Origin: Aspidiotus rigidus
Taxonomy: Eukaryota; Arthropoda; Insecta; Hemiptera; Diaspididae
Direction of reading: 5' to 3'
DNA: 64,000 bases
Assembly (NCBI GenBank): GCA_035079385.1
Contig: JAVHKY010000052.1
Span: 12,524,001 to 12,588,000, forward strand
Part shown: positions 1 to 13,483 of the stretch, one piece after another
How positions within the stretch are numbered: the stretch's first letter is position 1
Layout of the letters: every line of letters begins with the position of its first letter
Position numbers and translations under genes: made by a program
Notes under the pieces: generated by a model
Database searches by the model: none
Seen by the model: the letters and a program-made list of their open reading frames with translations, nothing else
What the model was told of the DNA's origin: nothing

Positions 1-1938
<1,938 letters not shown>

Positions 1939-3464
1939 GGTGGTGTTGGTGGTGTTGGTGGTGTTGGTGGTGTTGGTGGTGTTGGTGGTGTTGTTGTTGT
2001 TGTTGTTGTTGTTGTTGGTGGTGTTGTTGGTGTTGTTGGTGTTGTTGGTGTTGTTGGTGGTGTTGTTGGTGTTGTTGGTGGTGTTGTTGGTGTTGTTGGT
2101 GGTGTTGTTGGTGTTGTTGGTGGTGTTGTTGGTGTTGTTGGTGGTGTTGTTGGTGTTGTTGGTGGTGTTGTTGGTGTTGTTGGTGGTGTTGTTGGTGTTG
2201 TTGGTGGTGTTGTTGGTGTTGTTGGTGGTGTTGTTGGTGTTGTTGGTGGTGTTGTTGGTGTTGTTGGTGGTGTTGTTGGTGTTGTTGGTGGTGTTGTTGG
2301 TGTTGTTGGTGGTGTTGTTGGTGGTGTTGTTGGTGTTGTTGGTGGTGTTGTTGGTGGTGTTGGTGGTGTTGTTGGTGTTGTTGGTGGTGTTGTTGGTGTT
2401 GTTGGTGTTGTTGGTGTTGTTGGTGTTGTTGGTGTTGTTGGTGTTGTTGGTGTTGTTGGTGTTGTTGGTGTTGTTGGTGTTGTTGGTGTTGTTGGTGTTG
2501 TTGGTGTTGTTGGTGTTGTTGGTGTTGTTGGTGTTGTTGGTGTTGTTGGTGTTGTTGGTGTTGTTGGTGTTGTTGGTGTTGTTGGTGTTGTTGGTGTTGT
2601 TGGTGTTGTTGGTGTTGTTGGTGTTGTTGGTGTTGTTGGTGTTGTTGGTGTTGTTGGTGTTGTTGGTGTTGTTGGTGTTGTTGGTGTTGTTGGTGTTGTT
2701 GGTGTTGTTGGTGTTGTTGGTGTTGTTGGTGTTGTTGGTTGTTGTTGTGTTGTTGGTGTTGTTGGTGTTGTTGGTGTTGTTGGTGTTGTTGGTGTTGTTG
2801 GTGGTGTTGGTGGTGTGTTGGTGGTCGTGTGGTGGTGTTGTTGGTGTGGTTGGTGGTGTTGTTGGTGTTGTTGGTGGTGTTGTTGGTGTTGTTGGTGGTG
2901 TTGTTGGTGTTGTTGGTGGTGTTGTTGGTGTTGTTGGGGGTGGTTGTTGGTGGTGTTGTTGGTGTTGTTGGTGGTGTTGTTGTGGTTGTTGGTGTTGTTG
3001 TTGGTTGTTGAGTGTTGTTGGTGTGTTGGTGGTGTTGTTGGTGTTGTTGGTGTTGTTGGTGTTGTTGGTGTTGTTGGTGTTGTTGGTGTTGTTGGTGTTG
3101 TTGGTGTTGTTGGTGTTGTTGGTGTTGTTGGTGTTGTTGGTGTTGTTGGTGTTGTTGGTGTTGTTGGTGTTGTTGGTGTTGTTGGTGTTGTTGGTGTTGT
3201 TGGTGTTGTTGGTGTTGTTGGTGTTGTTGGTGTTGTTGGTGTTGTTGGTGTTGTTGGTGTTGTTGGTGTTGTTGGTGTTGTTGGTGTTGTTGGTGTTGTT
3301 GGTGTTGTTGGTGTTGTTGGTGTTGTTGGTGTTGTTGGTGTTGTTGGTGTTGTTGGTGTTGTTGGTGTTGTTGGTGTTGTTGGTGTTGTTGGTGTTGTTG
3401 GTGTTGTTGGTGTTGTTGGTGTTGTTGGTGTTGTTGGTGTTGTTGGTGTTGTTGGTGTTGTTGT
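1939..3464. repeat. Higher-order GTT/GGT satellite
   Basis: The pure GTT array becomes a patterned array with GGT variants. A 6-mer GTTGGT block lies near 1938-1990. A 21-mer alternation of GGTGGTGTTGTT and GGTGTTGTT units covers about 2030-2400. A 9-mer GGTGTTGTT block covers about 2400-2735. An irregular stretch at 2735-3030 has phase shifts and odd bases. A second 9-mer block runs to 3462. The nested periods look like successive amplification of variant units. Confidence 0.95.
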
Positions 3465-3498
3465 TATTATTATTATTATATTATTATTATTATTATTA

Positions 3499-3534
<36 letters not shown>
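3465..3534. repeat. (TTA)n microsatellite at satellite edge
   Basis: An interrupted TTA/ATT run directly abuts the GGT/GTT satellite and marks its right border. The same trinucleotide recurs at 13690-13717, 32608-33095, 51961-52475 and 59283-59600. Confidence 0.95.
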
Positions 3535-3535
<1 letters not shown>

Positions 3536-3696
3536 TTTATTTTTATTTGAAAATGTCAAGTAAGTTCAATTGGGGTAAGAGAAGCAGAAAGAAAGGGGGA
3601 GGCAGGAGAATGAAAAATATTGAAAAATCAAGCTCCCCGATTCTTACTCTTGTAGAAATTAATTAATTTTTTTCCTTTTTGTAATCCTATGTTTAG

Positions 3697-3780
3697 AAAG
3701 CAGAAATTGAGAAAGCATTAAAAAGCAGCGACAAAGTTACTAAATTTGCTAGAGCGGCCAATAATCTAATCCTATCAATT
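3697..3780 (+). CDS. Possible Hip1 coiled-coil exon
   Basis: An 84-bp open segment lies between an acceptor (TTTAG) and a donor (GTAAGA), in phase 0 at both ends. It encodes 28 residues, starting KAEIEKALKSSDKV, with the charged heptad-like pattern of a coiled coil. It is phase-compatible with the Hip1 exon at 14035, whose first residues (KADVDKQLASV) look similar. If both belong to one transcript, the nested retrotransposons at 4.2-13.8 kb lie in the intron between them. The 28 residues alone do not identify the family, so assignment to Hip1 is inference from position and phase. Confidence 0.45.
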
Positions 3781-4228
3781 GTAAGATTCTCACTTAAGAC
3801 TAAAGGCTATGCGTTTTTGCTCTTATCTGACGCAAATTAATGTACATATATATTTACCAACTGAACCAAAATCAGACGCATGTACATAAAGTTATTTCTC
3901 AAAAATCCATCATATTCTGAAAATTTGTAAATATTATGTCATAATTGCTTTAAATGTGAACTTCTGAGATTGCTAGGTTTCAACATGCTTTCTGCGGAGA
4001 CGTTTTTACAAATATGATGCAACACCTTAGAATTAAACCTGTACAAAGTAATTGTGACCTGGTTTCGAGAAAAGGTGGTAAGCGTGTATAAAAATTACCA
4101 ACTGGAACGAAGAAACAATACATCGAGACAATTTATATCAATGGATATCAATACGGTGACTGTACGGATATCCATTTATATGAATTACATCGACTTTTTT
4201 TCTTTCAATATAATCTGGTAGCATCGGT
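3781..4228. other. Non-coding stretch before the CR1-like element
   Basis: AT-rich sequence with no supported gene. It probably holds intron sequence and the 5' leader of the CR1-like element, whose exact 5' end I cannot place. A 15-base string at about 4051-4065 (AATTGTGACCTGGTT) recurs inverted at about 13905-13919, just beyond the element's 3' tail. Confidence 0.6.
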
Positions 4229-5238
4229 ATGTCACAGTTGAAATGTAATGAATGTCGTCGGTTTATCGCCTCTACCGGTGGGAAATGTTCTTGCTGCGGG
4301 TATCTCAACCCATCATAGGAGAAACTGACCTTAATAAGATAAAAAATTCCAAAAATTCCAAATCCACGAAAGTACTTGACCAGCCTTCAAATGAATGTAC
4401 TACACACGATAGCAATAATACGTCGATGATTGATTCCGTCTCGTTGGAAGTTAGAGTTACAGAGCTATCAGAAAAACTCGACCAGGTGCTCCACTATCTC
4501 GAAAAAATTGTATCAGAAAACAAAAGATTAACTTGCACACAAACTTTACGCGTTACGACGAAAAATTTAGTATCCTGCAGCAACTTGAGGCCCGTGTCAG
4601 CAAGCTTGAACGCGAGAATGAAATTCTCAGGACTACTTAAGTCCTCTTGTTACGACGAAAAACTGAACTCATTAACTGACCTGGAAAATCGCGCCAATGG
4701 GCTGGAACAGCAGACGAGGAAAAATAATGTTGTAATCACTGGTGTACCCCCTCTCAAGAACGAAAATTCTATAGAACTGATAAAAAGCTGTGCACGAGCT
4801 GTTGGGATAAACATTGGTGAAGGGGACATCGATGCGTGCCATCGAATGCCATCGAAAAATGTCAAACAACATCCAAGTATAGTAGTTCGGTTTACAAGAA
4901 AGGAATTGAAACATGAACTCATAAAAAGATGGAAGAAGAAACGACTGACATTAACGCACATTGGATTAAACTCAAACAATCGAATTTATGCTGAAGAACA
5001 TTTGTCTCCAAGAAATGCAGAATTATATTACAAAGCGCAGTGCATGCGGAAACAGAGAGATATCAAATATTTTTAGACCAAAGACTGCAAGATACTGCCC
5101 CGAAACAAGGATGGAGAATCAGTTATTAGTATAACATCGGACAGTGACCTACAAAAACTTGAGGAGAGGAGTAAAGTTCGGAAACCGATTCACAAAACAG
5201 GTAAACACACTCAACAAGTCGTAAACGAAGCATTGTAA
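4229..5238 (+). pseudogene. CR1-like LINE ORF1 (broken)
   Basis: Starts at ATG 4229 with a CxxC...CxxC finger (KCNECRRFIASTGGKCSCCG), as in ORF1 proteins of many CR1/L2-type LINEs. A frameshift between about 4300 and 4330 moves to the frame open from 4252. That frame has a coiled-coil stretch (VRVTELSEKLDQVLHYLEK) and the L1-ORF1-like RNA-binding core (NNVVITGVPP, then CHRMPSK and IVVRFTRKELK). A TAG at 5074 interrupts the same frame, which otherwise continues to a TAA at 5236-5238. The family role is an RNA-binding, RNP-forming chaperone for the element RNA. The degraded state means no functional product is expected. Confidence 0.75.
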
Positions 5239-5365
5239 TACTCGTATGTTCTATATTGAAATGTATCTTATTCTTAACGTTTTTTTAATTTTAAATTATG
5301 ATTACACTGGTGTAACCTGCCTTGTGTTCCCACGACTCGTCTTCCCCTTCCCGACATCCATAACA

Positions 5366-7561
5366 TGATTTTTTTATTAAAATGTAAGAGGGTTGCGTAC
5401 AAAAATTAACGATGTCTTCTTGGAAATTTTGGAGCATAATTATCAAATAGTGGTCCTTACTGAAACATGGTTACATGCCGGAATACAGTCGTTTGATTCA
5501 CGGTATAACGTGTACAGACAAGATAGATGCGAGAGGTCTCTGACAACTGAACGGGGTGGTGGAGTGCTGTTAGCTGTGAATAAAGAGATAAGAGTCGAGC
5601 GAGTTATCGAACTTGAATTACATAATGGAACGTGTGAAAATATTTGGTTGAAATTTTACGACTATAAACGTACTGGAACAATACTTTACGTAGCAGTATT
5701 TTATCTTCCTCCGAACACGTCACCATTGACGTATCGAGAAATAAATGAAAAAATTACCGGCCTTGTATCAAGGGGGGGGGGGCTAATGTTTTGATCCTGG
5801 GAGATTTTGAGTCATTCACACATCTCAGGGGACACCTTCAGTTCTGATCACAGATTAAACGAGCTTCTTGAACTCATTCAAATAGCTAGTCTAAAATCTT
5901 TTAATACAATAGAAAATGTTCGAAATAGAATCCTTGACTTAGTACTGAGTAATGTCACAGTGGCAGCGGTCACGCTCGCGGATTCACTTGTTCCTCATGT
6001 TGATCGGTATCACCCACCCCTCGAAATTGTAATATCGGCCTTTACAAATACGGAGAGGGTAAAAACTAAGGAAAGGAAGGGTCCTTCAGGTTTGACGGTT
6101 ATAACCCCAGCCTGGAATTACACCAGAGCTGATTTTCTCGCGCTGTATCGGGGGGGTGGAGAGTATAGACTGGGAACCGTTGTACAAAATAGATGATAGT
6201 GAAGGTGCAGCAAACTACCTACAAGGAAGATTGAATGAGATACTTGAGGAAACGGTTCCTAAGAAAAAATCTAAGAGAAGGTACTCTACTTACTCCACCT
6301 GGTTTACGAAAGAGGCTATTATAGCCATAAAACAGAAAGAAAACTGTAGAGCGAAGCTAAAAAAGAGGAACTCTTCGAATCAAGGAGAACTTCATGAGCG
6401 CTATCGAAACCTTAGAAAAACGAGTAAGATGCTAATAAGGAAATCCTACAGGAGTCATGTACAGGAGGTCGAATCGAAAATAAAAGTAGAACCAGTATAT
6501 TTCTGGAAACATATAAACTCAAGAAGGACAAATAACAATAACCCTACTATCATGAGATACATGAATCAAACGATTATACACCCGAACGAAATATCTACCG
6601 CTTTTGCGACTCACTTCTCATCTGTCTTTGGTAACCGTGGTCCCATGGAGGATATAGAGAGCACTGAGGGGATGAGTGACTATAACACCTCGCAGTATGT
6701 TGACATCAAGGGGCTTATGGAGGTGGATGTAAGTACTGCAATAAGAAAAATGAAACCAAAACGGGGGTTAGGTCCAGATGGAGTGCCAGCCTACATTTAC
6801 AAGGCGTGCAAAGACCTCCTGGCGAAACCACCAAAACATATTTTCAATATAATTATTAATACAACTACTATACCTCGCTCTTGGATAGTGTCTAAGGTGA
6901 CCCCCCTCCCTAAAGAAAATGAAACCAATGATATTGCTAAACATAGGCCGGTCGCTAGCATCCCCACCCCTATGAAAATATTCGAATCGGCGATATTCAA
7001 TAAATTATACGAGCAGACCAAGGCAATCATCCCGCCCTCTCAGCATGGGTTCGTGCGGAAAAAATCCGTCTGCACAAACTTACTTGAGTTCACGCACCAT
7101 GTAGCATAAATCCTGGATCAGTGAGGCTCAGCTCAGGTGGATGTAATATACACAGATTTCACAAAGGCTTTCGATGAAGTAGACCACAATTTACTTTTAA
7201 GGAAATTAAGGGGCATAGGTTTCTCTCGTAGAATTCTACAGCTCTTTAAATCGTACTTATGGGGTAGGAAGCAATATGTACGCTACAAAGGATATGAATC
7301 GGCCCTGTTTGAGTGTTCCTCGAGGGTACCTCAAGGCTTCAATTTGGGCCCATACTCATTTTTATTATATATATTGGACATTGAAAAGGATTTACAGGGT
7401 GCCAATTACTTATTATTTATGCGGATGATTTGAAACTGTATAGAGATATAAGGGATGAGGAAGATATACCCGCCTACTCCAGAACAACTTGAATGCTCTA
7501 GTCAATTGGAGTCGATTGAATAACATCCCACTAAATGTGAAAAAGTGCGGTATAGTGAGTA
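5366..7561 (+). pseudogene. CR1-like LINE ORF2, endonuclease and RT part
   Basis: The APE endonuclease is recognisable from NVRGLRTKI (about 5383), LTETWLHAG (5457-5483), GGGVLLAV and, after a frameshift, LGDFE near 5800. The endonuclease C-terminus lies in the frame open at 5807-6196. The RT follows from 6156: GPDGVPAYIYKACKD, HRPVASIPTPMKIFE, QHGFVRKKSVCTNL, then YTDFTKAFDEVDH after a stop at 7108. RVPQGFNLGP replaces the usual PQGS(V/I)LGP, and the YADD region is frameshifted near 7420 (the YAD residues are out of frame). Two frameshifts fall on G homopolymers, at about 5773-5782 and 6150-6156. The part ends at the LTR element insertion after 7561. Confidence 0.8.
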
Positions 7562-7939
7562 TATAAGATCGTATAGATCTCCAAAGAAGAAAAACGACTT
7601 CAGATGAAATGCGTTTTATTCAAAGAAACGAATTCTAAACAAAAGTCGTTTTATGGTAACTATAATCAAAATAAACGCGAATGCGAGAGCAAAGGTAAAG
7701 CAAAGAAAAGAAAGAAAGAAAGCTGTGTTCGCTATGAACGAGATAATCAAAGTGTCGAGAGAGAATAAAAATACGAAAGAAGATGAACCTACGGGGAGCG
7801 ACGTACGAGTCTACGCGACAAGTCGCGAGAGGAAAATCGAGAGAGAACAGGTCATGAAATGAAAGTGTGAATGTAGCGAAGAAATGATAAAGAGGAGATT
7901 ACGAGTACGAAGGAATGAGTCAGAATGAGTAATCTTACA
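7562..7939 (-). repeat. 3' LTR of gypsy element
   Basis: 378 bp. On the minus strand it starts TGTAAGATTACTC and ends GATCTTATA. It matches 12405-12800 except for about three substitutions and the lack of one 18-bp unit (GAGAGAATAAAAATAC region) that is tandemly duplicated in the other LTR. Confidence 0.93.
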
Positions 7940-7954
7940 TCCCCCTTCCCCACT
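7940..7954 (-). promoter_or_regulatory. Polypurine tract of gypsy element
   Basis: The minus strand reads GTGGGGAAGGGGGA directly before the 3' LTR start TGTAAG. This is the expected position and composition for the plus-strand DNA primer of an LTR retroelement. It fixes the orientation and the LTR border. Confidence 0.85.
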
Positions 7955-8017
7955 CATTTAAGAGCGGAAAGAAGAAACGTAGAATAAGGGAGAAGGAAAA
8001 GGAAAGTAGGTCATCAG

Positions 8018-8935
8018 CTATCGTGTACAATCTGGTCGTAACAACTTATTCGCATGATACAATCTTTTATTGAGAGGTCCGTGACCTCCTACAAAAACTT
8101 CGAAAACGTTGTTTGATAAACGGTTGGTAATCTTAAAAGGACCGATACGTAATTTATCGAGTTTATCACGATTAATCTTGTTTCCATTGTCGACGTAAAC
8201 ATTATCTCCAATGGTAAAATCTATAACATTCTTATTTTTATCATATAATTTCTTGTTGTATTCATGATACTTCAGCGAATTACGTAAGGCAATTTCACGG
8301 TCTGCAGTGAGGTTGGGAGGATCTAAAAGGACGTCAGGAATAATTGAGTCGGAAATACCGTTAAGGAGATAAGAAGGAGAGAATTTGGTAACGCTATGTA
8401 TAGAATTGTTGTAATGACTAACACATTCGGATGCGATAGTCGCCCAACTTTTCCTGGGAGAAGTAGATTCATCATTCTTCATGCAACAAATATGATTCAC
8501 CAAAGTTTGGTTTAAACGTTCGTTTAGACCATTGGAGAATGCACTATCGACAGCCGAGAAAATATGACAAATACCGGAACGAGTACAGTAGGACCGAAAT
8601 TCGTCAGAAGACAAACCTCCATATTGATCAGTCAGAAGGGTACCGATCAGATGACGCTTCTGAACTGAGTCAATCAATGAGATCATATCCTTGGCAGACT
8701 GGCCTTTCGAACAAAGGATAAAAGCGAAACGGGTGAAATGGTCTACAAAAAGATGAAAGTAACAGAGCGATGAATTGTTATTGGAGAAACCGCCGTTTGT
8801 GTCAAGCGACATGATTTCAAAGGGGTGAGTAGCGGGACCAAGGAGACCCAACTGAGCACTGCGGCGAGTACGACGTGATTTATTTTGAATACAAGTATGA
8901 CAATTTCTACAAAATGATGTAATATAACTGTACAT
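8018..8935 (-). pseudogene. Gypsy integrase region of pol
   Basis: A 305-residue open segment holding most of the integrase. The CC half of the HHCC zinc finger (CRNCHTC) comes first, followed by the DDE core: LDTNGGF, then TDQYGGLSSDEF and NGLNERLNQTL for the three acidic residues. The C-terminus has the GPY/F-type module (RIGPFKI). The HH half of the finger (VHAKCHSGSKHV) lies just upstream in another frame, separated by a run of A at 8940-8953, so a homopolymer indel has broken pol here. It integrates the element cDNA when intact. No chromodomain is seen. Confidence 0.85.
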
Positions 8936-8940
8936 ATTTG

Positions 8941-9595
8941 AAAAAAAAAAAAAATGTTTACTTATCGTAGCTATAACATGTTTTGACCCTGAGTGGCATT
9001 TTGCGTGTACAATTTCGGTAAGTCTTTTACCGGCGTTTTTATCTAAGACAATTCGTAATTTTCCTTTTATGGAACGAAAGATTACATTTTCTTTAACAAT
9101 ATCGTTATCAAGTTTTGTAATATTACTCTGAAGTTTTTGAATATCGTCTAAGGAAAGAAAATTAAAGGAAGGAAGAAGAGGCTCAGAGGGGAGGGAGTCG
9201 GAAGAAGGATCGAGAACCGGGTTTCAGGAAAGGCAATCAGCTTCGCTATTAAGAGAACCAGGACGATAGAGGATCTCAAAATTGAACTGAAGAAGTTCAT
9301 TGGCTAGATCGCCGAGTTCTTCATCAGTACGGGCTTTGAGGTTAAGATGTTGAAGGGGTTTGTGATCAGTTATAACGGTAAAATGGCGACCAATCAGCCA
9401 AAAACGCCAGTATTGGATAGCTTCACGAATCGCTAGACTTTCGATATAGATAGCTTTCTTCTTCTTTTGGCCACTATAGACAATTTCTTTGAGAAATAAA
9501 CGACAGGGTTTTGAGACCCGTCTGCTTGAGTCTGCTTCAGTATTGCACCTATACCTAACCCATTGGCATCAGTGTAGATAAATATAGGTTTGACA
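8941..9595 (-). pseudogene. Gypsy RNase H region (frameshifted)
   Basis: Between the RT and integrase ORFs the minus strand still encodes RNase H pieces in shifted frames: YTDANGLGIGA near 9590-9555, ITDHKPLQHLN near 9370, and NSEADCLS near 9240 followed by a stop. Order and motifs match gypsy pol. The frame is lost near 9590 and again near 8945. Confidence 0.75.
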
Positions 9596-11054
9596 AGATG
9601 GGAGCTGAAGTGAGAAGCTTTTTAACTTTTTCGAAACTCAGCTGACACTCGTCGGACCAAGAGAATGGGATATTTTTGCGGAGAAGATTATGGAGGGGTT
9701 CAAGGATAGATACTGAATTAGGCATAAATTTGCGGTAAAAGTTGAGTTTACCAAGGAACGAACGAACATTTCTCCTAGAAGAGGGGGTAGGAAAGTTAGT
9801 AATTGCGACCACGTTATCTTGGAGAGGTTTTACAGTGTCGGTCCCGATAATGTGACCTAAGTATCGGATGGAAGACGATGCAAAATTACATTTTTTAAAA
9901 TTAAGGCGAAAACCTTCTTCAAAAATTGCGGATATTACGCGTCGAACGTGCGAAATGTGTTCATCGAATGAACGCGAGAAAATTAAAATATCATCCAAGT
10001 AATTGACGGCAAAATCGGATAAATCTTTACGTGAAAGTATACTTGAAAGAATTCTTTGAAAAACAGCTGGTGAGTTCTTAAGCCCGAAGGGCATTGAACG
10101 CCATTCATAGTGCCCGTGCTGAGTTATAAACGCAGATTTATATCTATCCTTCTTGCGGATTGGAATAGACCAAAACGCTGCGTTTATATCCAGAGTCGAG
10201 AACCAGGAACAGCCTCGTGTTCTAACAACAATCTCGTCAATTAACGGAAAAGGTTGACTCTCTGGGATGAGCAACTTGTTCAGAGCACGAAAGTCAGTGC
10301 ACATTCGTGTCTTGATTTTGGAAGCGCTCAACCCGTCTTTCTTGAATTGCATTGTTACGGGAGATGCAAAGGGTGAACGAGATTCGGAAATCATACCATG
10401 TTTTAAAAGTTCTTTGCACTGCCTGTTAATTTCCTCTTGATCGTCGAATGTACATCGGTACGGTTTTTTTGTGACAAATGCATTATCAGAAAGATTTATA
10501 GGACATTCGTATTTTGTAACATTGCCACCATCGAAGGCATGTTTGGCAAAGGCAGAAAAATTTTCTTTAATTAAGTCGTGAATTTTTTTTTTTTTTGAAG
10601 GATCTAAGTGAGCCACCTTTGATTCATAAAGTTCAACTGGAACGTAATCGTTCCATTTTATCGAATTAATTGAAATGTCCGGATCTTTATTTACATTACT
10701 TTGAGTAAGATTTAATTTCTTGTTGAGTGAATTTACGTTACTTTGAGAAAGATTCAATTTGTAGTCAAGTGATAAACGAAATAATTTTATGAGATCCAGG
10801 CCGATAACAAAATCAAAATTAAAATTTTCTGGCTCGATGACGTAGAGAAGAACTCGCTTAGATATATCAAAAATTTTGATGTCAAGCATCGTGATTCCTA
10901 AAGTATTGCCCGTGCCGCTTGTTGTTGTGTAAGTGGATTTCCAAGGTACAAATTTGTAATTTTTCAACTTTTTTAGTGCGCACAGCGTGATTGCTGAAGA
11001 GTTTGCGCCAGAGTCGTGAAGACCCTTTCCATCAGAAAAATCTCCGTACTCCAC
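9555..11054 (-). pseudogene. Gypsy protease and reverse transcriptase
   Basis: A 499-residue open segment. An aspartic protease motif (DSGANSSAI, about residues 15-23) is followed by the RT: CTDFRALNKLL, FSTLDINAAFWSIPI, MPFGLKNSPAVFQR, and the catalytic YLDDILIFSRS, with the thumb (SSIRYLGHII) after it. This is the Ty3/gypsy arrangement. The open frame ends at the start of RNase H, where a frameshift moves the conserved TDA motif out of frame. Functional when intact as proteinase and polymerase for reverse transcription in cytoplasmic particles. This copy is probably not autonomous. Confidence 0.9.
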
Positions 11055-11077
11055 TTTTACATCAACAAACGCGGGCT

Positions 11078-11524
11078 TTACTCGTTTTTTTGAATATTCG
11101 AAATTTCATTCTCTAGGTCGGTCAAGTCAAATGAATGGATTGCTTTAGTTTCTTTTTGGATATTTACGTTAGGTTTTAATTGGCGAAGGTCCCTAGCCTC
11201 AACTAAGCATTCCTTTTCAAAATGCATCCTCTCGAACCCTCTCTTTTTGCAGTAAGGGCACGGAGTGCGTGGTTTTAATGAGGAAAAGGCACTTGTGCTA
11301 GAATGCGATGCGTTCAGAGTGTTTGGCAAAATTGTGCGAGACGGACAGTCAAAAGCGTTTAGTGTAGATAATAACTTACTTAGCGAATTACATTCGGCGA
11401 GGCTTACGCGTTCCTGAAGACGATTTGGGAGTCCCAAAATAAGGTGTGCCATTTTATCTAATTCATCCATACGAGGATTGAAGGACGCAAGAAGATTCAG
11501 CTTATTCTGAACATAATTATTCAT
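11078..11524 (-). pseudogene. Gypsy gag, C-terminal part
   Basis: A 148-residue open segment with a helical capsid-like stretch (MDELDKMAHLILGLPNRLQERV) and a nucleocapsid-like zinc motif CPYCKKRGFERMHFEKEC (C-x2-C...H-x4-C). It sits between the N-terminal gag segment and the protease, as expected for Gag. An in-frame stop and loss of frame between 11524 and 11722 separate it from the N-terminal part. Confidence 0.75.
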
Positions 11525-11721
11525 TGGTCCACCGATGAATTTATACGAGAATGCGGTTCGAGCTACAGCTATTCCCTGTTGACCAAAGTTGTCAACGAAC
11601 GAAGATCGCCAGAATTCCTATGCGGTGGAATTAGAAGAGAGATGGGTGGTCAAATACCATTTTTCCGCAGACTCTTCTAGAAAGAGTCGAATGACTTCCC
11701 AATATCTCGTTTGATGGATAT

Positions 11722-12243
11722 CTAGGCGCGCACATTCGCCTTCGAAGATTTGGAGCCAGGCTTCGGCATTTGAGGATGAGACTTTGGAACCGAACTTAGG
11801 TATGACTGCATCTTTGACAATCGAAGACAGCGATCTGGGAGCAGGATTGAATTTTGCCTCTGTTGTGTTTGGGGTAAAGGGTTGTAGATTCGTCGAGCCG
11901 GAAGAGGTTGTAGAATACGCGACAAGTTCAACTCATCCAACATTTTCCCGAGGAAAACTGGGTTTCCATCTGAATCTATGTAGAGGGCCGCGATATCATC
12001 TGGGAGTGTGATCTTAAAGGATCTCTTAGCCCAGCGTGGTGCTAGTTCGCGTTTGGCCATTATCGCCGTCGGAAGAGCCATCAGACGCTCATGATGAGAT
12101 AAGTCCTTGTGTTCTTCGGAAAACACATATACGGTTTCCTCGTCCAGGAATTGGAGCGAGTACATGCGTGGTACTGTGGTTTCTTTGGTCAAGTCAGCTG
12201 GCGAGGGTTCAGCACGAAGAGTGAAACGAACTTTAGAAGCCAT
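11722..12243 (-). pseudogene. Gypsy gag, N-terminal part
   Basis: The likely start is the ATG at 12243 (MASKVRFTLRAEPS), about 160 bp inside the 5' LTR, with no competing upstream signal. The product is basic and proline-rich and lacks a motif I can name. It is assigned to Gag by position between the 5' LTR and the zinc-motif segment. The frame is lost shortly after 11722, and a stop interrupts the joining region (about 11610-11630). Confidence 0.65.
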
Positions 12244-12404
12244 GATAGAGCGAAGTTGTTTTTTTTTTTTAAACTTTCGAATTTGAAAATTTTTCCACAA
12301 AGCCAAAAATTGAGTGAGCCGTAACTGGCACTGCACTTTTGCGAGGGCTAGTGATCAGCGAGGACTCGCGGGAGTGGTAATAAACGACAAAAAGGTTTAG
12401 AATT

Positions 12405-12800
12405 TATAAGATCGTATAGATCTCCAAAGAAGAAAAACGACTTCAGATGAAATGCGTTTTATTCAAAGAAACGAATTCTAAACAAAAGTCGTTTTATGGT
12501 AACAATAATCAAAATAAACGCGAATGCGAGAGCATAGGTAAAGCAAAGAAAAGAAAGAAAGAAAGCTGTGTTCGCTATGAACGAGAAAATCAAAGTGTCG
12601 AGAGAGAATAAAAATACGAGAGAGAATAAAAATACGAAAGAAGATGAACCTACGGGGAGCGACGTACGAGTCTACGCGACAAGTCGCGAGAGGAAAATCG
12701 AGAGAGAACAGGTCATGAAATGAAAGTGTGAATGTAGCGAAGAAATGATAAAGAGGAGATTACGAGTACGAAGGAATGAGTCAGAATGAGTAATCTTACA
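12405..12800 (-). repeat. 5' LTR of gypsy element
   Basis: 396 bp, matching 7562-7939 but with an 18-bp tandem duplication near 12600-12635, which accounts exactly for the length difference. Flanked on the right by AGTA of the target duplication. Confidence 0.93.
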
Positions 12801-13483
12801 AGTATAAGTCGGAACAGGAACCTGATTCATAACAATTACACGATTGATGGCGAGACACTGAAGAGAGTGGACGATTTAAGGGATTTGGGAGTACAAATTC
12901 AAAGTGACCTCCGTTACAATAAGCACATACAAATAAAGTGTCAATAGCAAATCACAACATGGGGGTTATAATGAGACAATCAAAGTTTTTTAAATATTAT
13001 ACAACGCTGAAGGTCCTATACTTCGCCCTTGTCAGACCACATTTGGACTTTGCTAATGTTATTTGGCATCCAACAACTGCTTGGCAGAGTGGAATGCTGG
13101 AACGGGTACAAAAGCGGTTTCTAAAATTTTTATACTATAAAGACTTTGATTACTACGACTTAACGATACTCTATACCGAGTTGCTTCTGGGTTACGAAAC
13201 AACCACGTTGCAAGTTTGACGAGACCTCAATCTGGTAATGATGCTCCGCAACCTACTCTGTACGCGATTGAATTCACCTTCTCTTCTGGAAAAGATAAAC
13301 TTTTACGCCCCTCCAAGAAGATATCGTACGCAAACTCTCTTTCAAATCTCCCGATGCCGCACGCTACATTACCAACTTTCTCCCTTAAATCATGCCATGA
13401 CCGTCTATAACACAATAACAAACATAGATCCAACTATAGATTTTTTTTTTTCGACAGTAAAACACAACTTACAGGGAAAATAA
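12801..13483 (+). pseudogene. CR1-like LINE ORF2, C-terminal part
   Basis: Resumes the ORF2 frame exactly at the target duplication of the gypsy insertion. It carries post-RT motifs (DDLRDLGVQIQSDL, LVRPHLDFANVIWHP, MLERVQKRFLKFL). After a stop at about 13217 the next frame gives the conserved tail (INFYAPPRRYR, then SPLNHAMTVYN). Ends before the non-coding 3' region and the (AAAT)n tail. Confidence 0.8.

Larger units (their letters stand above)
7562..12800 (-). mobile_element. Ty3/gypsy LTR retrotransposon, complete but decayed
   Basis: A full-structure element read on the minus strand: 5' LTR 12405-12800, Gag, protease-RT-RNase H-integrase in gypsy order, polypurine tract, 3' LTR 7562-7939. 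No envelope ORF is seen. The target duplication is AGTA (7558-7561 and 12801-12804), or AGTAT if the LTR border is moved by one base. The LTRs differ by about three substitutions and one 18-bp tandem duplication, which indicates recent insertion. Even so, gag carries an in-frame stop and pol has at least two frameshifts. I could not recognise a tRNA primer-binding site next to the 5' LTR at 12404. Confidence 0.92.
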
